64,000 bases of DNA from Balanoglossus misakiensis (taxonomy: Eukaryota; Hemichordata), in assembly GCA_040954595.2 (NCBI GenBank), contig CM082591.2, positions 8,556,001 through 8,620,000 of the forward strand, read 5' to 3'. The first letter of the stretch is position 1; every line of letters starts with the position of its first letter. The position numbers and the translations under genes were made by a program. Below the pieces are notes generated by a model. That model did no database searches. It was not told the origin of the DNA and saw only the letters and a program-made list of their open reading frames with translations. This document shows positions 1 to 13,100 of this stretch, in pieces.

Positions 1-277
1 AGGCACAGCGATCACAGTGTAACATTACACAATCAAAATGTCCGCCTAAATTAAAACAGCCTCATTCTCATTTCTGCACATGTCACCAAAAAGTAATTAT
101 TAACTAGCTGCACATTCAAATTCTGTTAACTTGAACGTTCTGGCATATATACCGCAACCGTGCTGCAGCAGGCTCCACTGATCACCAGATTATATCAAAC
201 TCCCTGTTTTTTACTTAACTTTTGTGGCATCTATACTAGTCGCATCTAGATCTGTCATGTTTTTTGTTCTGTTATAA
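1..277. other. Upstream intron or flank
   Basis: AT-rich sequence before the first mobile element. No exon, repeat or signal is recognised. Confidence 0.4.
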
Positions 278-908
278 GGGAGCATTCGTTTTTTACAGGG
301 AGGGGGGGGGCCGGTGGAATTTGAGTCGCCGACTAAATGTAAAAGGCAACCCCCCCTGGAAATTACTTTTCTAAAATGTGACCCCCCCCCCCCCAAAAAA
401 AAAAGTTTATCCACCGGATTAAACTTATCAAACTTTGTCAGATATTTGTGTATGTTCGACATACCACATTGAAGGGGGTGGGTTTGGGAGGGGGTGTCCC
501 CCTCCCACGTAAGAAAATTTTATAACATACAGAGCTCAAAGCTGCATTTTAATGAACCCAGCAAAAGCAAATTAACGTCGCCGCTCAAAGTTATCATGGG
601 GTGGGGGCAAGTCCCCGGACCTGGGACGCTAGATAAACCAGTCAATGATTGAAAGGTGTTGATGAATGAAGGGGGTGTCCCCCTCCCACATTAGAAAATT
701 TTGTAAAATAAAGGACGCGAAACTGCATTTTTGTGGACTCAAAATAAATATTTAGCCGTCAATGTTTTCAAGTCCCCCCCCTTTCAGTCCCTATATAATA
801 ATCCCTTGATTATAAAATTTGCCCCCCCCCCTAAAAACTGCTTTGTAAAAGTAAACCCCCCCTGATTTCCACCGCCCCCCCCCCTCCCTGTAAAAAACGA
901 ATGCTCCC
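278..908. mobile_element. Poly-G inverted-repeat element 1 (MITE)
   Basis: Terminal inverted repeats begin GGGAGCATTCGTTTTTTACA and recur in reverse complement at about 870-908. Both ends are flanked by TAA, consistent with a 3-bp target duplication as in PIF/Harbinger elements. The interior has C or G runs up to about 12 and two copies of a GGAGGGGGTGTCCCCCTCCC palindrome. No coding frame. Superfamily is inference. Confidence 0.7.
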
Positions 909-1026
909 TAATTTAACTATAATTGATGAAGAAACAGGAGAATTGATAAACTATGATAATTGGTCACTTCATAGAGAGGATAAAATGTGCTATAATCGTC
1001 ACACTTGCATTTTCTTTTGGATCCAG

Positions 1027-1128
1027 GAAGGATACACTGCCATGTATTATGCAGCTATGAAACGCAATGATGAAGTTGTTAAGTATTTCCTGCAGCACAA
1101 ACCATTGATCCTTGCAAAAAATCAGGAG
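1027..1128 (+). CDS. ANK exon A1
   Basis: 34 codons opening EGYTAMYYAAM and ending KNQE. Donor gtacag. An ATG at 901 is in frame upstream, but it lies in the end of a mobile element, so it is not taken as the gene start. Confidence 0.78.
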
Positions 1129-4100
1129 GTACAGTCAGCCAACATGTTATTGCTATTACTCTTACCATCATGAAATATAGAAAAAGCAGTACACTAATAA
1201 TTAATACGTTACAGAAACCACTGTGTATGTATGTACCAGGATATGTTTGTGTGTATGTACGTACGCACGCAATGGAGCAGTTTTATAAAGTACACATGAT
1301 TGAATATTACTGACACATGACTTAATAGCGGAAATTCTTTCCCAACATGAACATGCAGTTTTCCATAAGTGTCATTCAAGGATAATGTTGACATTGATAT
1401 TTTAAGTTGGGACAGTGCTCAGTATATATCCATGGTGTCATTGACATCAAAAAGCGGGTGATTATGTTACACAGAACCAAACAATATTGCAATTTTTTGG
1501 AACATTGATGTACACTTATGTTAACTTATTATGAAATTTACACAAATTCACTTAACAGATATCTGCTTTGTATTGGGCAATACAACAGTCCTTGGCTGAA
1601 GTCGTGACTTCATTGATGAATGCTGGTATTGACATCAACAGTGGAATACAGGGTCTTGAGGTTAGGTTTTCTCCATACTCCAACACTAGAATCAGCAACA
1701 TCATAGTTTTTTCCAAACCCATCCTGACTGTTATTGCTCTAGGTTTGGATTGACACCTATTTCAAGGCTATCATCAACAAACCAGGCTTTATTTATAATA
1801 GTGCATAGTAGTAGTACAAGGTGCTAAGTACCGGTACGCTAACAATAATCAAGGTAAACCCAGATTCTGCAGAGAATGCTTTACCTTCTAGTTAAAGTAA
1901 CTCTGATAATGAATTTTACATATAATAAAATTTAGTTTGCATTGTAGAAAAAGACATTCCACAGAAACAACTTTCAACTAACAGTTGTGTATACTTCAAA
2001 TTCATCTCTGTGGGGTTAGCAAATTTTACAGTTAAGATTGTTATAATGTGGACATATGCTTACACATTTTATACATATACCATTTTCATCTGCAGAACCA
2101 TCCACAAGATACAACAATTCTCCATTTTGCTGCAAGGAAGGGTGACAAGAGTACTGTTCAAAGCTGTCTGCAATGGAAAACAGATATTAATAAGTTTGAC
2201 GGGGTAATTTATTGTTTGATTATTATAACTATTATTGTTGAAAGTTCAGTGGTTTAAAGAATAACAACACATGTAGACGTACTTTGAAGTTTTGCAGCTA
2301 AAGGATGTATGAAGGTTAATTATCAGAAAATACATATAGTTTACTTGAAAATCTGAAATGAGCCATTAAATGGTGGAGTTCATTAGTTATGCTGATTAAA
2401 GACTTAGACATTTATCTTTCTATAATTTTCTGCGAAAAACAGGACACTTTTACAGCATTGTTCTACGCTATGAGGGATAGGCACATTGACATAGTTAAGA
2501 TTTTACTGGTACATGGTGCTAACTGCTTCAGGAAAACACAGGTGAGTGTTATTATTATTCAGATTATTATTTTTATATAATTCTTAATTTATTATTTATA
2601 ACATTAACAATTTCGCACAAGTGAATTTTCTTAAATCAATTGGTTTATAATTTAGTAATAAATTCACTTTAACCATGGTGGTATATATATCTTTATTTAA
2701 AACACGCGCTCATCTATTTTCAACTATGCTCATTTACTTTCTGCTGATTCATGCATCGCAAAATTGTTACAAAAATTGCAATATATATATTAGCTACCTG
2801 CCCACCAACACAGGTTATATGGCAGAAACATAGAGAAATATTGCATTTACCTTGTTTTTTAATGTTTTTACCACATGAGCCAGCAATGTAAATGAGCGCA
2901 GACGAAATAAATAAGCGTGCGTTTTAATTCCTGATAATACGGTTGTAAGTGTAATAATATTATACCTATATGTTTCAATGGTACGGTGTAGATATGCAGA
3001 TTATAGCTTAATTGCCTCTTATTCTTAAACTTTATATTCAGGTAGCAATTTAGTGGTTACAACTATATTTGTGTTCTAAAAATGTAATTCATATGATGTT
3101 CATTGACTTCGTTATACCACTTATGGGCACATTGTTATTCTACAAAATTTGACCAAGTCAACAGTATTTCCTGATACTTTTATGTGTGTGGCTTATGCAT
3201 ATATTGATTGATTGCCCATTTTATAACAACTCCCTCCATTTTGAAGACGATTAAAATAATCACGCAAAAGCTGACTTGATGGCGTTTGTTCAAAGCTTTA
3301 TTCCTGTTATTCAAAAAGTGGGTATTAACAAACATTATAATTCTGTTACACAATATTTTACAATTTTGTAAACATACAAAATATAACAACTCCCTCCATT
3401 TTGAAGACGATTAAAATAATCACGCAAAAGCTGACTTGATGGCGTTTGTTCAAAGCTTTATTCCTGTTATTCAAAAAGTGGGTATTAACAAACATTATAA
3501 TACTGTTACACAATATTTTACAATTTTGTAAACATACATCTGCCATGAAAGACTAGACAGATCTTCATGATCTTTGCGCGATCTGTGCCATACATAATTA
3601 TTTTCACGAGACATGTGGTGTAGTCAACAGTAGTACTTTCACTCGCTGCATTTTTGAAAGTACAGCAGAATACTCCACATCACGAGTGAAAATAACTTCT
3701 GTATGGCACTGTCCAGGTTGGGGAGTTCATGGTGTTCTAATATTATTGCATATGTTTCTTCAGAATTTACAAAAATCAAAGTTTTGAGCATGGCATTTTG
3801 ATTTTCATTACTGTGATGCATCAGAGATGATGCAACCCAGAGTCAGCCATTCAAGAAACAAAATTACTTAACTTTTGTTAATAAAAGTACCGGTAGGGTC
3901 ATGTAGGGTCATTTCATCTATGGATTATTTCAGGTCGGGTGATTGCGTTTGTCAAATTTGAGAACACTGGCAATAGCAAGAGATGTTTGTAATTTTAGAG
4001 TGTTCCCAAATGTACTGATAAATAAACATTTTGTTATTATGACAAGAGTTGGGAAGGAATATACAATGACATGCCAGACTGTTGAAAAATTCCCACATTT

Positions 4101-7100
4101 CAGCAATCATAACTTATCTCTATGCATTCTTGGCATTCATTGTTTACAAACACGACATAGTCCCACTTGTTTAGTCATTTGCATAAAATGCCGTGGACAC
4201 GTGTCTAATTTACATAGTTTTTTAATGGTTTCTGATAATCTCAATTCATGCTATATGTAAGTTTTGACCTGTTATACATGAAGTATGTTTGTTGTTAATA
4301 TTTGATAATAGCGAGAGTAAAACTAAGCAAGTGTAAAGTGGAACTTTCCTGTTGATTGTTAACTGAACAAACTGTAAAATTTAATTTTGAAAGGGAATAT
4401 ATTTTGCCTCATTCTCACAGTACTAGCTATGTTGTAGTTAGCCACATAATAATCCGCAGTACATATGCATGCATAATTGCAATAATTACTATTTTACCAT
4501 TTGCAACCATATTTTCTAACATCAAGATTTAACTTTGTGTTCGGAGGTTCGCTTTGTAGAGGAATTAAATATAAATGAGATGGCTAGTTTTAACAACAAC
4601 GAACCCCCTCTTTAGTCAATTTGATACACTAACCAATTCAAAACAGTTACTGTTTGAAAAAAGCTATATGTGAACACTTACCGGTACATTGGGCAATGTG
4701 TAGAATATAATACAACCTAGAGATTAAACGCATTTCCAATCTGACCCCTCCTTTTACCTGGTGTAACTTGTGGCATTTTGAGCGCAAACTTGTCTTGAGT
4801 TCCAAGCCTCTACTTGGTTTGTCCACAGACAAAGAGAAAAAACAGACTAGCAACGCGGCATGTCCCTTTGATGTTATGTGCACCTCGATAAACAACGGCT
4901 GTGATAAGCTTCAAATGTGTCAGACTCCGCGGAGACCAGGGTTGGTCTCGCATATGCGTCATTATTGTACGATATTATGCGACAATTGTGGCGAGATTTC
5001 CCAGAATACTTTGCGGTAGCGTCATTTTATCGACAGCAACCTACAGTGTCAACCTATGGCTTCCAACAATGCGAACGATGACATAATATCATAAGAAACC
5101 CTAGTTGCCTTAGAATAGCTGGCGGTAATTTCTTACAGTTTTCATGCTCCAAACGGCAAACTGCAAGTCTGTTAAGTGCAAATGCTATACAACGACCCAA
5201 TGGACCATCACCGACATTAAACACAGTAACAACACACCGCATTTTCCTTGACATCCAATTTGACAGATCGTACCATGACCTTGCTTGGCACCGCTTTTCA
5301 CTCAGGACACGACTGAACACTACTTCACGACGACTATATTTACACGTTAGAAGTATTATTTACGCTAACAACCTCGCAGATTTACAAAGGACAATATTCG
5401 GCGAACCGGAATCCATTCCAACAAATTCGAGATTGATGATCAAACCTTTTGAAATTTGCGATCAAACATACTTATTATATATTCATAAATTTTTCGTACA
5501 AACTATTAAAATGGTCAAACTCATCTCTCCGATACTCAAACTTCCTCAAATGTTCGCTGTCCACTCAGCTTCCGTCCCAGCTGACTGACAACAACAACAC
5601 GAACTTTCACGAAAACACTTTCGTTTTATAATCGGGAAAATTCCGGACATTGCCGAAGTGGATACGTTCGGAAATCTTCGGAGACAAGCTGCACCTTGAA
5701 GGCGAGCTGAGACACGCATAGGGGGATTAGGAGATGTACTTCACATCTTTTGACAATAGCGTTGCTAGTCTGTTTTTCTCTTTGTCTGTGGTTTGTCTTA
5801 ACAATAGTAGAACCTTCTGGAGAACACATTCAGAAGTCTAAAATATAAATTTAAACCATACATGTATCTGGGAGGTGAGATGGACGATATTGACATTGCT
5901 TGCAGATTCTATAAACTCTGTTCATTTGGTTTTCATGTTCACTGCAGTCGACATGGCACTGTGGTATTTTCTCAACTTAAATAATTCTTTTGAAGTGTAG
6001 TACTTTCAGACTATGACATTTTCAGCAACTTAATGAACATGAAGGATTACGAATGGTACTAGAAAAAAAATTATGTTATGTTATTGTATTAAGGATGCTG
6101 AGAAGGGGATTTTCTACTTAGCTGCGTTAGAACAGGACAGCAAGTTTCTTGAAACATTGGGTTGTGCTGGTAAAAAAATAAATGAAATTAATAAGGTAAG
6201 AACAATTTTATATTCAGGCCTCTGTGACTGTTGAGTTTTGCTAGCATATCAATATAATATCATTGTTGCGTTGTGTAATATAACTACCGTACATGTACCT
6301 TAAATTTATTGACGTTTTGTAATGGACCTGGAAATTCTGTACCTGCTAATATTTCTTTTTGTAACTTACAGAATGATCGTACGGCATTGCATGAGGGAGC
6401 AATAGATGGAAACTCAGAAATTGTGGCATTGCTTTTGGATTTTAATGCGGGGATCGATGAAGAAGACAAGGTAATGTTACAGCCATGTCCTCCCATTCTA
6501 AACAGAGTTTACATGTATGTTATATGCATATTTTGTACAGCACAAAATTAGATGTAGATTAGATGGTCAACAAAACGAACCCTCTCATGTCAGTGTTCGA
6601 GTGAAACACAACAGAGGTGCTGAAGAACATATCAGTGTATAGAATGCATGGATAATTCGGCACCTTTGTTGTGTGCTCCATGAAAACACTCAAATGAGTC
6701 GGTTCTTTATATTGACCATCTTATCTACAAAACCTGTTTGTACTGTACAAAATTTAGATGAACTACACCAAGACTTTTCAGGTTAGGTGGCCACGGTTAA
6801 ACCAGAACATGGAACAGATCCATTTTATTTGAAAAAGTGTGAACATCATGTAACAAAAAATTGCATGAACACATTGTTCAAATATATGATTGGACAAACG
6901 GATGGATGGATTAATTAAATTAGATTGACAGAATCAAATTGAAGTGAAAAGGTTGAATTCATTTCCATTTCAAATTATCACTTGATAATTCTACATTACT
7001 TGGAAAACAGAATAAGAGTGAGACTGAGCATGCATCTACCCTGAACTTATAAACAATAATTAAAACGAGGTGGTTCTCTCGGAAATGTGTACAGTGATTA

Positions 7101-10100
7101 AAAAAACATTTTTATCTTACAGGACGGAAACACAGCTCTTGTGTGTTCAATATTGCATGGTCATCTCAATGTGTTTAACATATTATTAGAAAGGGGTGCT
7201 GACAAAAATAAAGCAAACAAGGTATGCACCAATTTAATGTAGTCTATTATCTTATTGTCTGAATCGTCAATTTACTGTAAATTTCAGAATTTTTCCCATC
7301 ATTATTTGTACTAGTCCCCGTGGATAGTATTGGAGACTTAAATGCATGGGTTCAATGTGTCTATCAATATCGCTTTATCCAAGTGGAATGCCACATCCAA
7401 AATGCAATAACACAGACAATAAAGTACAAATTCTAATATGTACATCAGTGTAATTAGCATTGTGATTTATTATTGCTTCATGGCTGCCATTGTTTACAAT
7501 ATTGGTTGTTTTAATGTTTGAAGGTGTATTCCTCCCATTAAAACTTGGTAAAAGGAAAATGTACCATGTCAAACATATGGGTTAGCTTATACGGTGATAA
7601 TATGGTGCTACTTTCTTTTTCATCTTCATCGCATTACGCAGACATGATGCAACATTGTTAATTCCATTTTGGTATGAGGTCAACAAAATGTGATGTGGAA
7701 TTTAAGCTTATTAACCCTTATCAATTGCTATGAAATATCCAATTTTGCTACCAAGAGGATCTTTTATCATTTATGTCTGGGTCTCATCTTCAGACATTGG
7801 TACACATGGGTATCATTCAAACACACTATGAGTAGAGGGTCATATGATGCACACATGATTTCTATTTTCAGGCTAACACGTTGTTAGAAACATTGCAAGG
7901 GTTTAGCTTAGTGTAAATTTGTATGTTATTTACAGAAACACAAGACCCCACTTTATCATGCAGTGCAAAGGAAGCATGGTATGATTGTTAAACAACTTCT
8001 TGACAGAGGCTGTCTAATAGCACCTGAAGTGGTATGTATAACGCAATATCAAGAATATACCGATATACGCATCCAAACACCATTACCTTGACAGCCATTT
8101 GGTCATTTTCTTGTCATATTGAGGTATCCATTAGACATGTTGGAAATTATGATGTCATAAATGTTATATTATGCCACATGCTTAAGTTTTTCTCAACATA
8201 ACCTAGAATAAAATATCCATGCAACTCAGTTGACCTTGTAACAACCAATTTGAAATTTGCTATAAATAAGATACCAAAGCCGCTTCTTTCATTTAATGAT
8301 GCCCTTCATTAAATGTATACTTATTGTGTTTCTTTTTTGATGGTGTATTCTATACCACATATTAATACTACGGGTACATCATAGCTTTCTAAAATCTATC
8401 TAATAAAATGCAATGTATTCTATGACAGAACTTCATGACCTCTGCGCGCGATCTGTGCAATATGGATTTTATTTTCATGAGTGAGAAGGTATATTCTTCC
8501 GAGTATTTTTACGAGCGATAGCGAGTAAAAATGCAGAAGAATACACCTTCTCACGAGTGAAAATAAAATCCATATTGCACAGATCGCGCGCAGAGGTCAT
8601 GAAGTTCTGTTATTATTGCATATGTTTCCCCAGATTTGACGAAAATCAAAGTTTCGATTGTGGCGTATTGATTTTCATTACAGTGATGCGCCAAAGGCGA
8701 TGCAACCCAGAGAAGGCCGCTCATTGGCCAAAATGACGCAACCTTTGTTATGCAAAGAAGGGTCATGTGGGGTCATTCCAACAGTGGGTTACCTGAGGTC
8801 GTGAGAACGCAGCGATAAATTTTGAAACACTGGCGATAGCGAGAGATTTTCGTAATTTTCGAGGTTCCAAAACACACTGACAACTAAATGTTCTGTTATT
8901 CTGACGATAGTTGGGAAGGATAATAAAACAACGTGCCAGAATGTTGAAAAATCCGCATGTTTCGGCGATCATGTTGGCTCATTTCATCGGTGGTTTAGCT
9001 CAGGTCGCAAGATAGCATCGGCAATATTTGAGAAACTGGCGATAGTGAGGGATATTCCGAGGTTCCCAAACATACTGCCAGTTAATGTTTTGTTATTCTG
9101 ACAAAATTTGGGAAGGATAAGACAATGGCGTCTCCGAATGTTGAAAATTCCCCACGTTTCGGCGATCATACTCCAGCTCTGCCGACCGCGTTCAATGTTT
9201 ACAAACAAAACGTAGTCCGGCTTGTTTTTACTCATTTGCATATGGGTTGTGAAAAATACCACTTTGTCACGCGCACAACTAAAACAACAATCGGCTTTTT
9301 TGCGACTGAAATAAAACTTTTGTTATATCCTCCGGAGGTTTATATGAACTCCAAGTGATTGTCTAACAGAACGAGGGTTAAACTTTGAAAGATACGATCG
9401 ATTGAAGGGGAAATGGGGGATCTTTAATATTCTTCTGGATGCTCATTTGCATATGAGCTCGCAAAAATACCAGAATTATTATTGCACGGACCGCTTGGAA
9501 TACTGTAGTACATATGCAATAATATATATTATCTGGTGAAAGTAAAATTCCATATGTCCATTTCCCTTTTGTTGTTTGGTGTGGTGAAGACGTTCAGTTA
9601 TGGATTATTTTAAGGCTAAGACTTTTTTTATGAAGATGTTTTTCAGATTTTATGTATCTTACTTTCTTCAATATTTTGCTAGAAAATGTGACAATTTGTG
9701 GTTATTGAAAAATGGGAGCTTTACTGAAAAGAACCCAACAAACTGCAGTTTGTTGGCTATGGTTCAAAATGTTTGCACAAACATGAAGCAGAATGATTCA
9801 AAGTAATTATTGTGGAATTGTATGTTTTAGTAATATAAATTTCCTGCTTAATCTCATAATTTATTAAGCTTCTTTTCGACATGTTACTAATTGCAGAGGT
9901 TTAAAGGTGTGGGTCATAAACAATTTAGTACTATAGTAGTCAGAGAATTAACACAATAAGCAGAGTTAACACAGAAGGGCTTAGTATGTAGAAGGATCAG
10001 GATCCACATTTTAAAAGTGCGTATTTTTGCAATGAAGTTTAAAAGATCAGTCAGAATGGGTCAAAAGGATAATGATACCTGAGTAAATGCTTGACTGACT

Positions 10101-13100
10101 GACTGACTGAATGAATGAATGAACAATCATACGAACATGTTGTTCGGTCAAGCTGGAGATTACTAAGAATAGAATATTACAACGTGATATTGTGTTATAT
10201 CACCCTGTTTGCCAGTGCATGCAATCCTGCCAAAGATGACATGTTAAATATGTCACATTACTCTTCTACTTTATACAGAAGGATGAGAACAGATTATCAC
10301 AACTTCAGTGGGCTGTGGAACAAAACAACGAATCTATGACTTCTTATCTGAAAGAACTGATCGATATAAATCAACTCAAGGTTTGTGACTATTTCTTCAT
10401 GCAGACATCTATGAACTGACAATTATATATACCGATAACTGAAATGACACAGAAGAAACAGCCATGTCAGATTGGAAGTTTTCATTACATTTCGAACATA
10501 ATAATATGCACAGTGTTGACATTGAGACTGTAATGACATTAGATTGTGGAACTTTTCTCACTCTAAATTCGTGAATTTTGTTATAAACATATTTAATGTG
10601 CAATATGGTTGCTCTTATTATTTTACTGATAATTAAAGAACTATTAATGAAATGTATCATCACGTACTATGCAATTGAAAATTATCTATTTAATAAAACT
10701 TGTCAGGTAATTAAAAGAGAAACTCTTTTGGGAACATGTACAGAATTCCCCAGAATGCCCAAAGGTGGATGGAGGAAATCAAACAAACATGGCGAAAGGT
10801 AGACAATGTAGTATATATATATATGTATAACTGTTTTTTTTTTGTGTGTGTGTAAAGGGTGGAAAAGCCATGCTTCATCACTATTCTGAAAGCGGCCACG
10901 TAGAAAGAGTGAAGCTTCTTCTTGAAAACAAAGCAGATGTCGAAGTGTTTTGCGAGGTAAGGATTGTTATACATGATGTATGTGTATAAACAGTCTGCTG
11001 CAACAGATCTGACCAAGTAGATTGCCTTAGCTGCACATAAATTTTGTAAAATATGTAGCTCAAAGTTGCATTTTAATGAATTTAAAAGCAAATTATCTCA
11101 ATGTTTGGGAGGACCAATTTTACTTTTTGCCACTCCACTCAAAGTTAGAAGATTTGGCGTCATCTTCGTCATGACATCATTTATAAAACTTCTAGTACAT
11201 AGAAGATGCGGGGCGAAACTATCAGTTATGCGAAATGGTTTAAACGATTTTTCTCCTTTATGTATTTACTTTGTTAAATATTATCATCGGTGGTGGTTGG
11301 GGTGGCAAGCACTCTGCCCTGGTACACTAGACAAGCCAGCAAACAATGAAATGTTGCGGAGAATGAAGGGGGTGGGTGAACTTTAGAAAATTTTGTAAAA
11401 TAAAGGGCGCGAAACTGCAATTTTGTGGACTCAAAAGCAAAAGTTCGGTGGCAGAAGTATGTGACCCCCCCCCTAAACGTTTAAAAAAACCAGATGACCC
11501 CCCCCCACCTTTTGGACTTCAAAATTTAAGTGACCACCCCCCCTGGATTTTGCCGCCCCCCCCCCCGGCCGTAAAAACTGAACGGTCCCTTATCTGCTTC
11601 CATTGAGGAGTAACAGCGTTTGAAAGTGAGATTTTCAGAAAATTTGATCAAATTCACGGTGAGTTGTATTGAATCAGAGTTTATTCCCGCCAGGGACACT
11701 TTATCGACAAAAAAAAACGCTGTTTTATTGGATGGGTCATACACAAACCCCTGTTAAAATTCGGCCAACGCAGAGCGAAGCTAAATATTTCTGAAGTTGT
11801 CAAGAGCAGCGAAAATGCAAACTGAGAAAAACGGCCATTTGCATTGTTGACATCTATTTGTTAAGCTGTGAACTCATTCAGAAAAGTGCTATTTTGGGGT
11901 GATTATGCACCATTTCCGCCAAGACGTATTAGTCAGGGTGTGGGTCCGTATAAGGCCTACCGATTTATGTTAAACAGTAAAATTTGGCAAAAATCACAAC
12001 TTTCCATGCAATATACCACCTTAAATCAGATGTTTAGAGTCATAAACACAGACAAAGAGAAAAACAGACTAGCAACGCTATTGTCAAAAGATGTGAAGTA
12101 CATCTCCTAATCCCCCTATGCGTGTCTCAGCTCGCCTTCAAGGTGCAGCTTGTCTCCGAAGATTTCCGAACGTATCCACTTCGGCAATGTCCGGAATTTT
12201 CCCGATTATGAAACGAAAGTGTTTTCGTGAAAGTTTGTGTTGTTGTTGTCAGTCAGCTGTAGACGGAAGGCGAGTGTACAGCGAAAATTTGAGGAAGTTT
12301 GAGCATCGGAGAGATGAGTTTGGCCATTTCAATAAAAAATATGAATATATAATAAGTGTGTTCGATCGTAAATTTGAAAAGGTGTAATCATCAATCTCGA
12401 TTTTTTGGAATAGATTCCTGTTCGCCGAATCGTGTTCTGTAAACTTGCATGGGTTGTAGATGCAAATACTACTTCTAACGTGTAAATCAAGTGTAAATCG
12501 TGGTCGTCGTGAAGTAGTGTTTCAGTCGAGTCCTGAGTGCAAAGCTGTGTCAGGCAAGGTACTGCAGCTGTCGATAATGACGCAACCGCAAAGTATTCTG
12601 GGAAGTCTCCGCGGTGTCTAACCCATTTGACACATTTGAAGCCTATTGTTTGCTGTTGTTTGCCGAGGTGAACAAGACATCAAAGGGACATGCCGCGTTG
12701 CTAGTCTGTTTTTTCTCTTTGTCTGTGGCATAAATAAGTCAGCGGTAACAGTAATGCTTGGTACAAGGATGATGAATTATGGTTTCCATATGTATATACA
12801 TGTACTTATTTGTGTTGGAGAATCAGACTTAAGTTATGTTGAAGAATAATTCAATGTGGTTTTATGGTGATGCATAAAAGGTCAATAGCAGAGAGACAGG
12901 GTACTACTTTCTTACAAACATTTCAATAGTCATTTTCCAGTCATGTCATTGCATATTACATCCCACCATGATTTCCATTAATGTTTCCTAATCTTATTCA
13001 TTCCACATGGACTATACCATTAAAAAGGACTTATTTTTGCTTTTCCTTTTTAATCATAGCAAGGATATACACCGTTATATTATGCTGCAAAAAACAAACA

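Larger units (their letters stand above)
1027..10956 (+). repeat. Super-repeat U1, exons A-J (about 336 aa)
   Basis: First complete ten-exon series and the most diverged. Its E exon is 34 codons instead of 39-40 and its I exon is 34 instead of 36. Class signatures are still readable, for example ALYWAI for B and TILHFAA for C. Introns D-E and H-I are long because of inserted repeats. No J exon precedes it in the first 1,026 bases, so whether another series lies upstream is unknown. Confidence 0.8.

Noticed and set aside
901-1173. Open frame with ATG that includes exon A1, as a possible gene start
   Set aside because: The ATG lies in the terminal repeat of the poly-G element (ends 908), and the frame runs past the donor of A1. 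The start of the gene is more likely outside the window.
3180-3546. Duplicated minus-strand frames containing LNKRHQVSFCVIILIVFK
   Set aside because: The repetition is explained by the 160-bp tandem DNA duplication. No homology or flanking gene signals.
4768-5320. Several frames of 60-88 residues on both strands
   Set aside because: They fall inside the 967-bp inverted-repeat element, have no recognisable domain, and are not kept open in the second copy.
11868-12387. Plus-strand frames of 80 and 89 residues
   Set aside because: They overlap the border and interior of the second inverted-repeat element and match the complement of the first without frame conservation.
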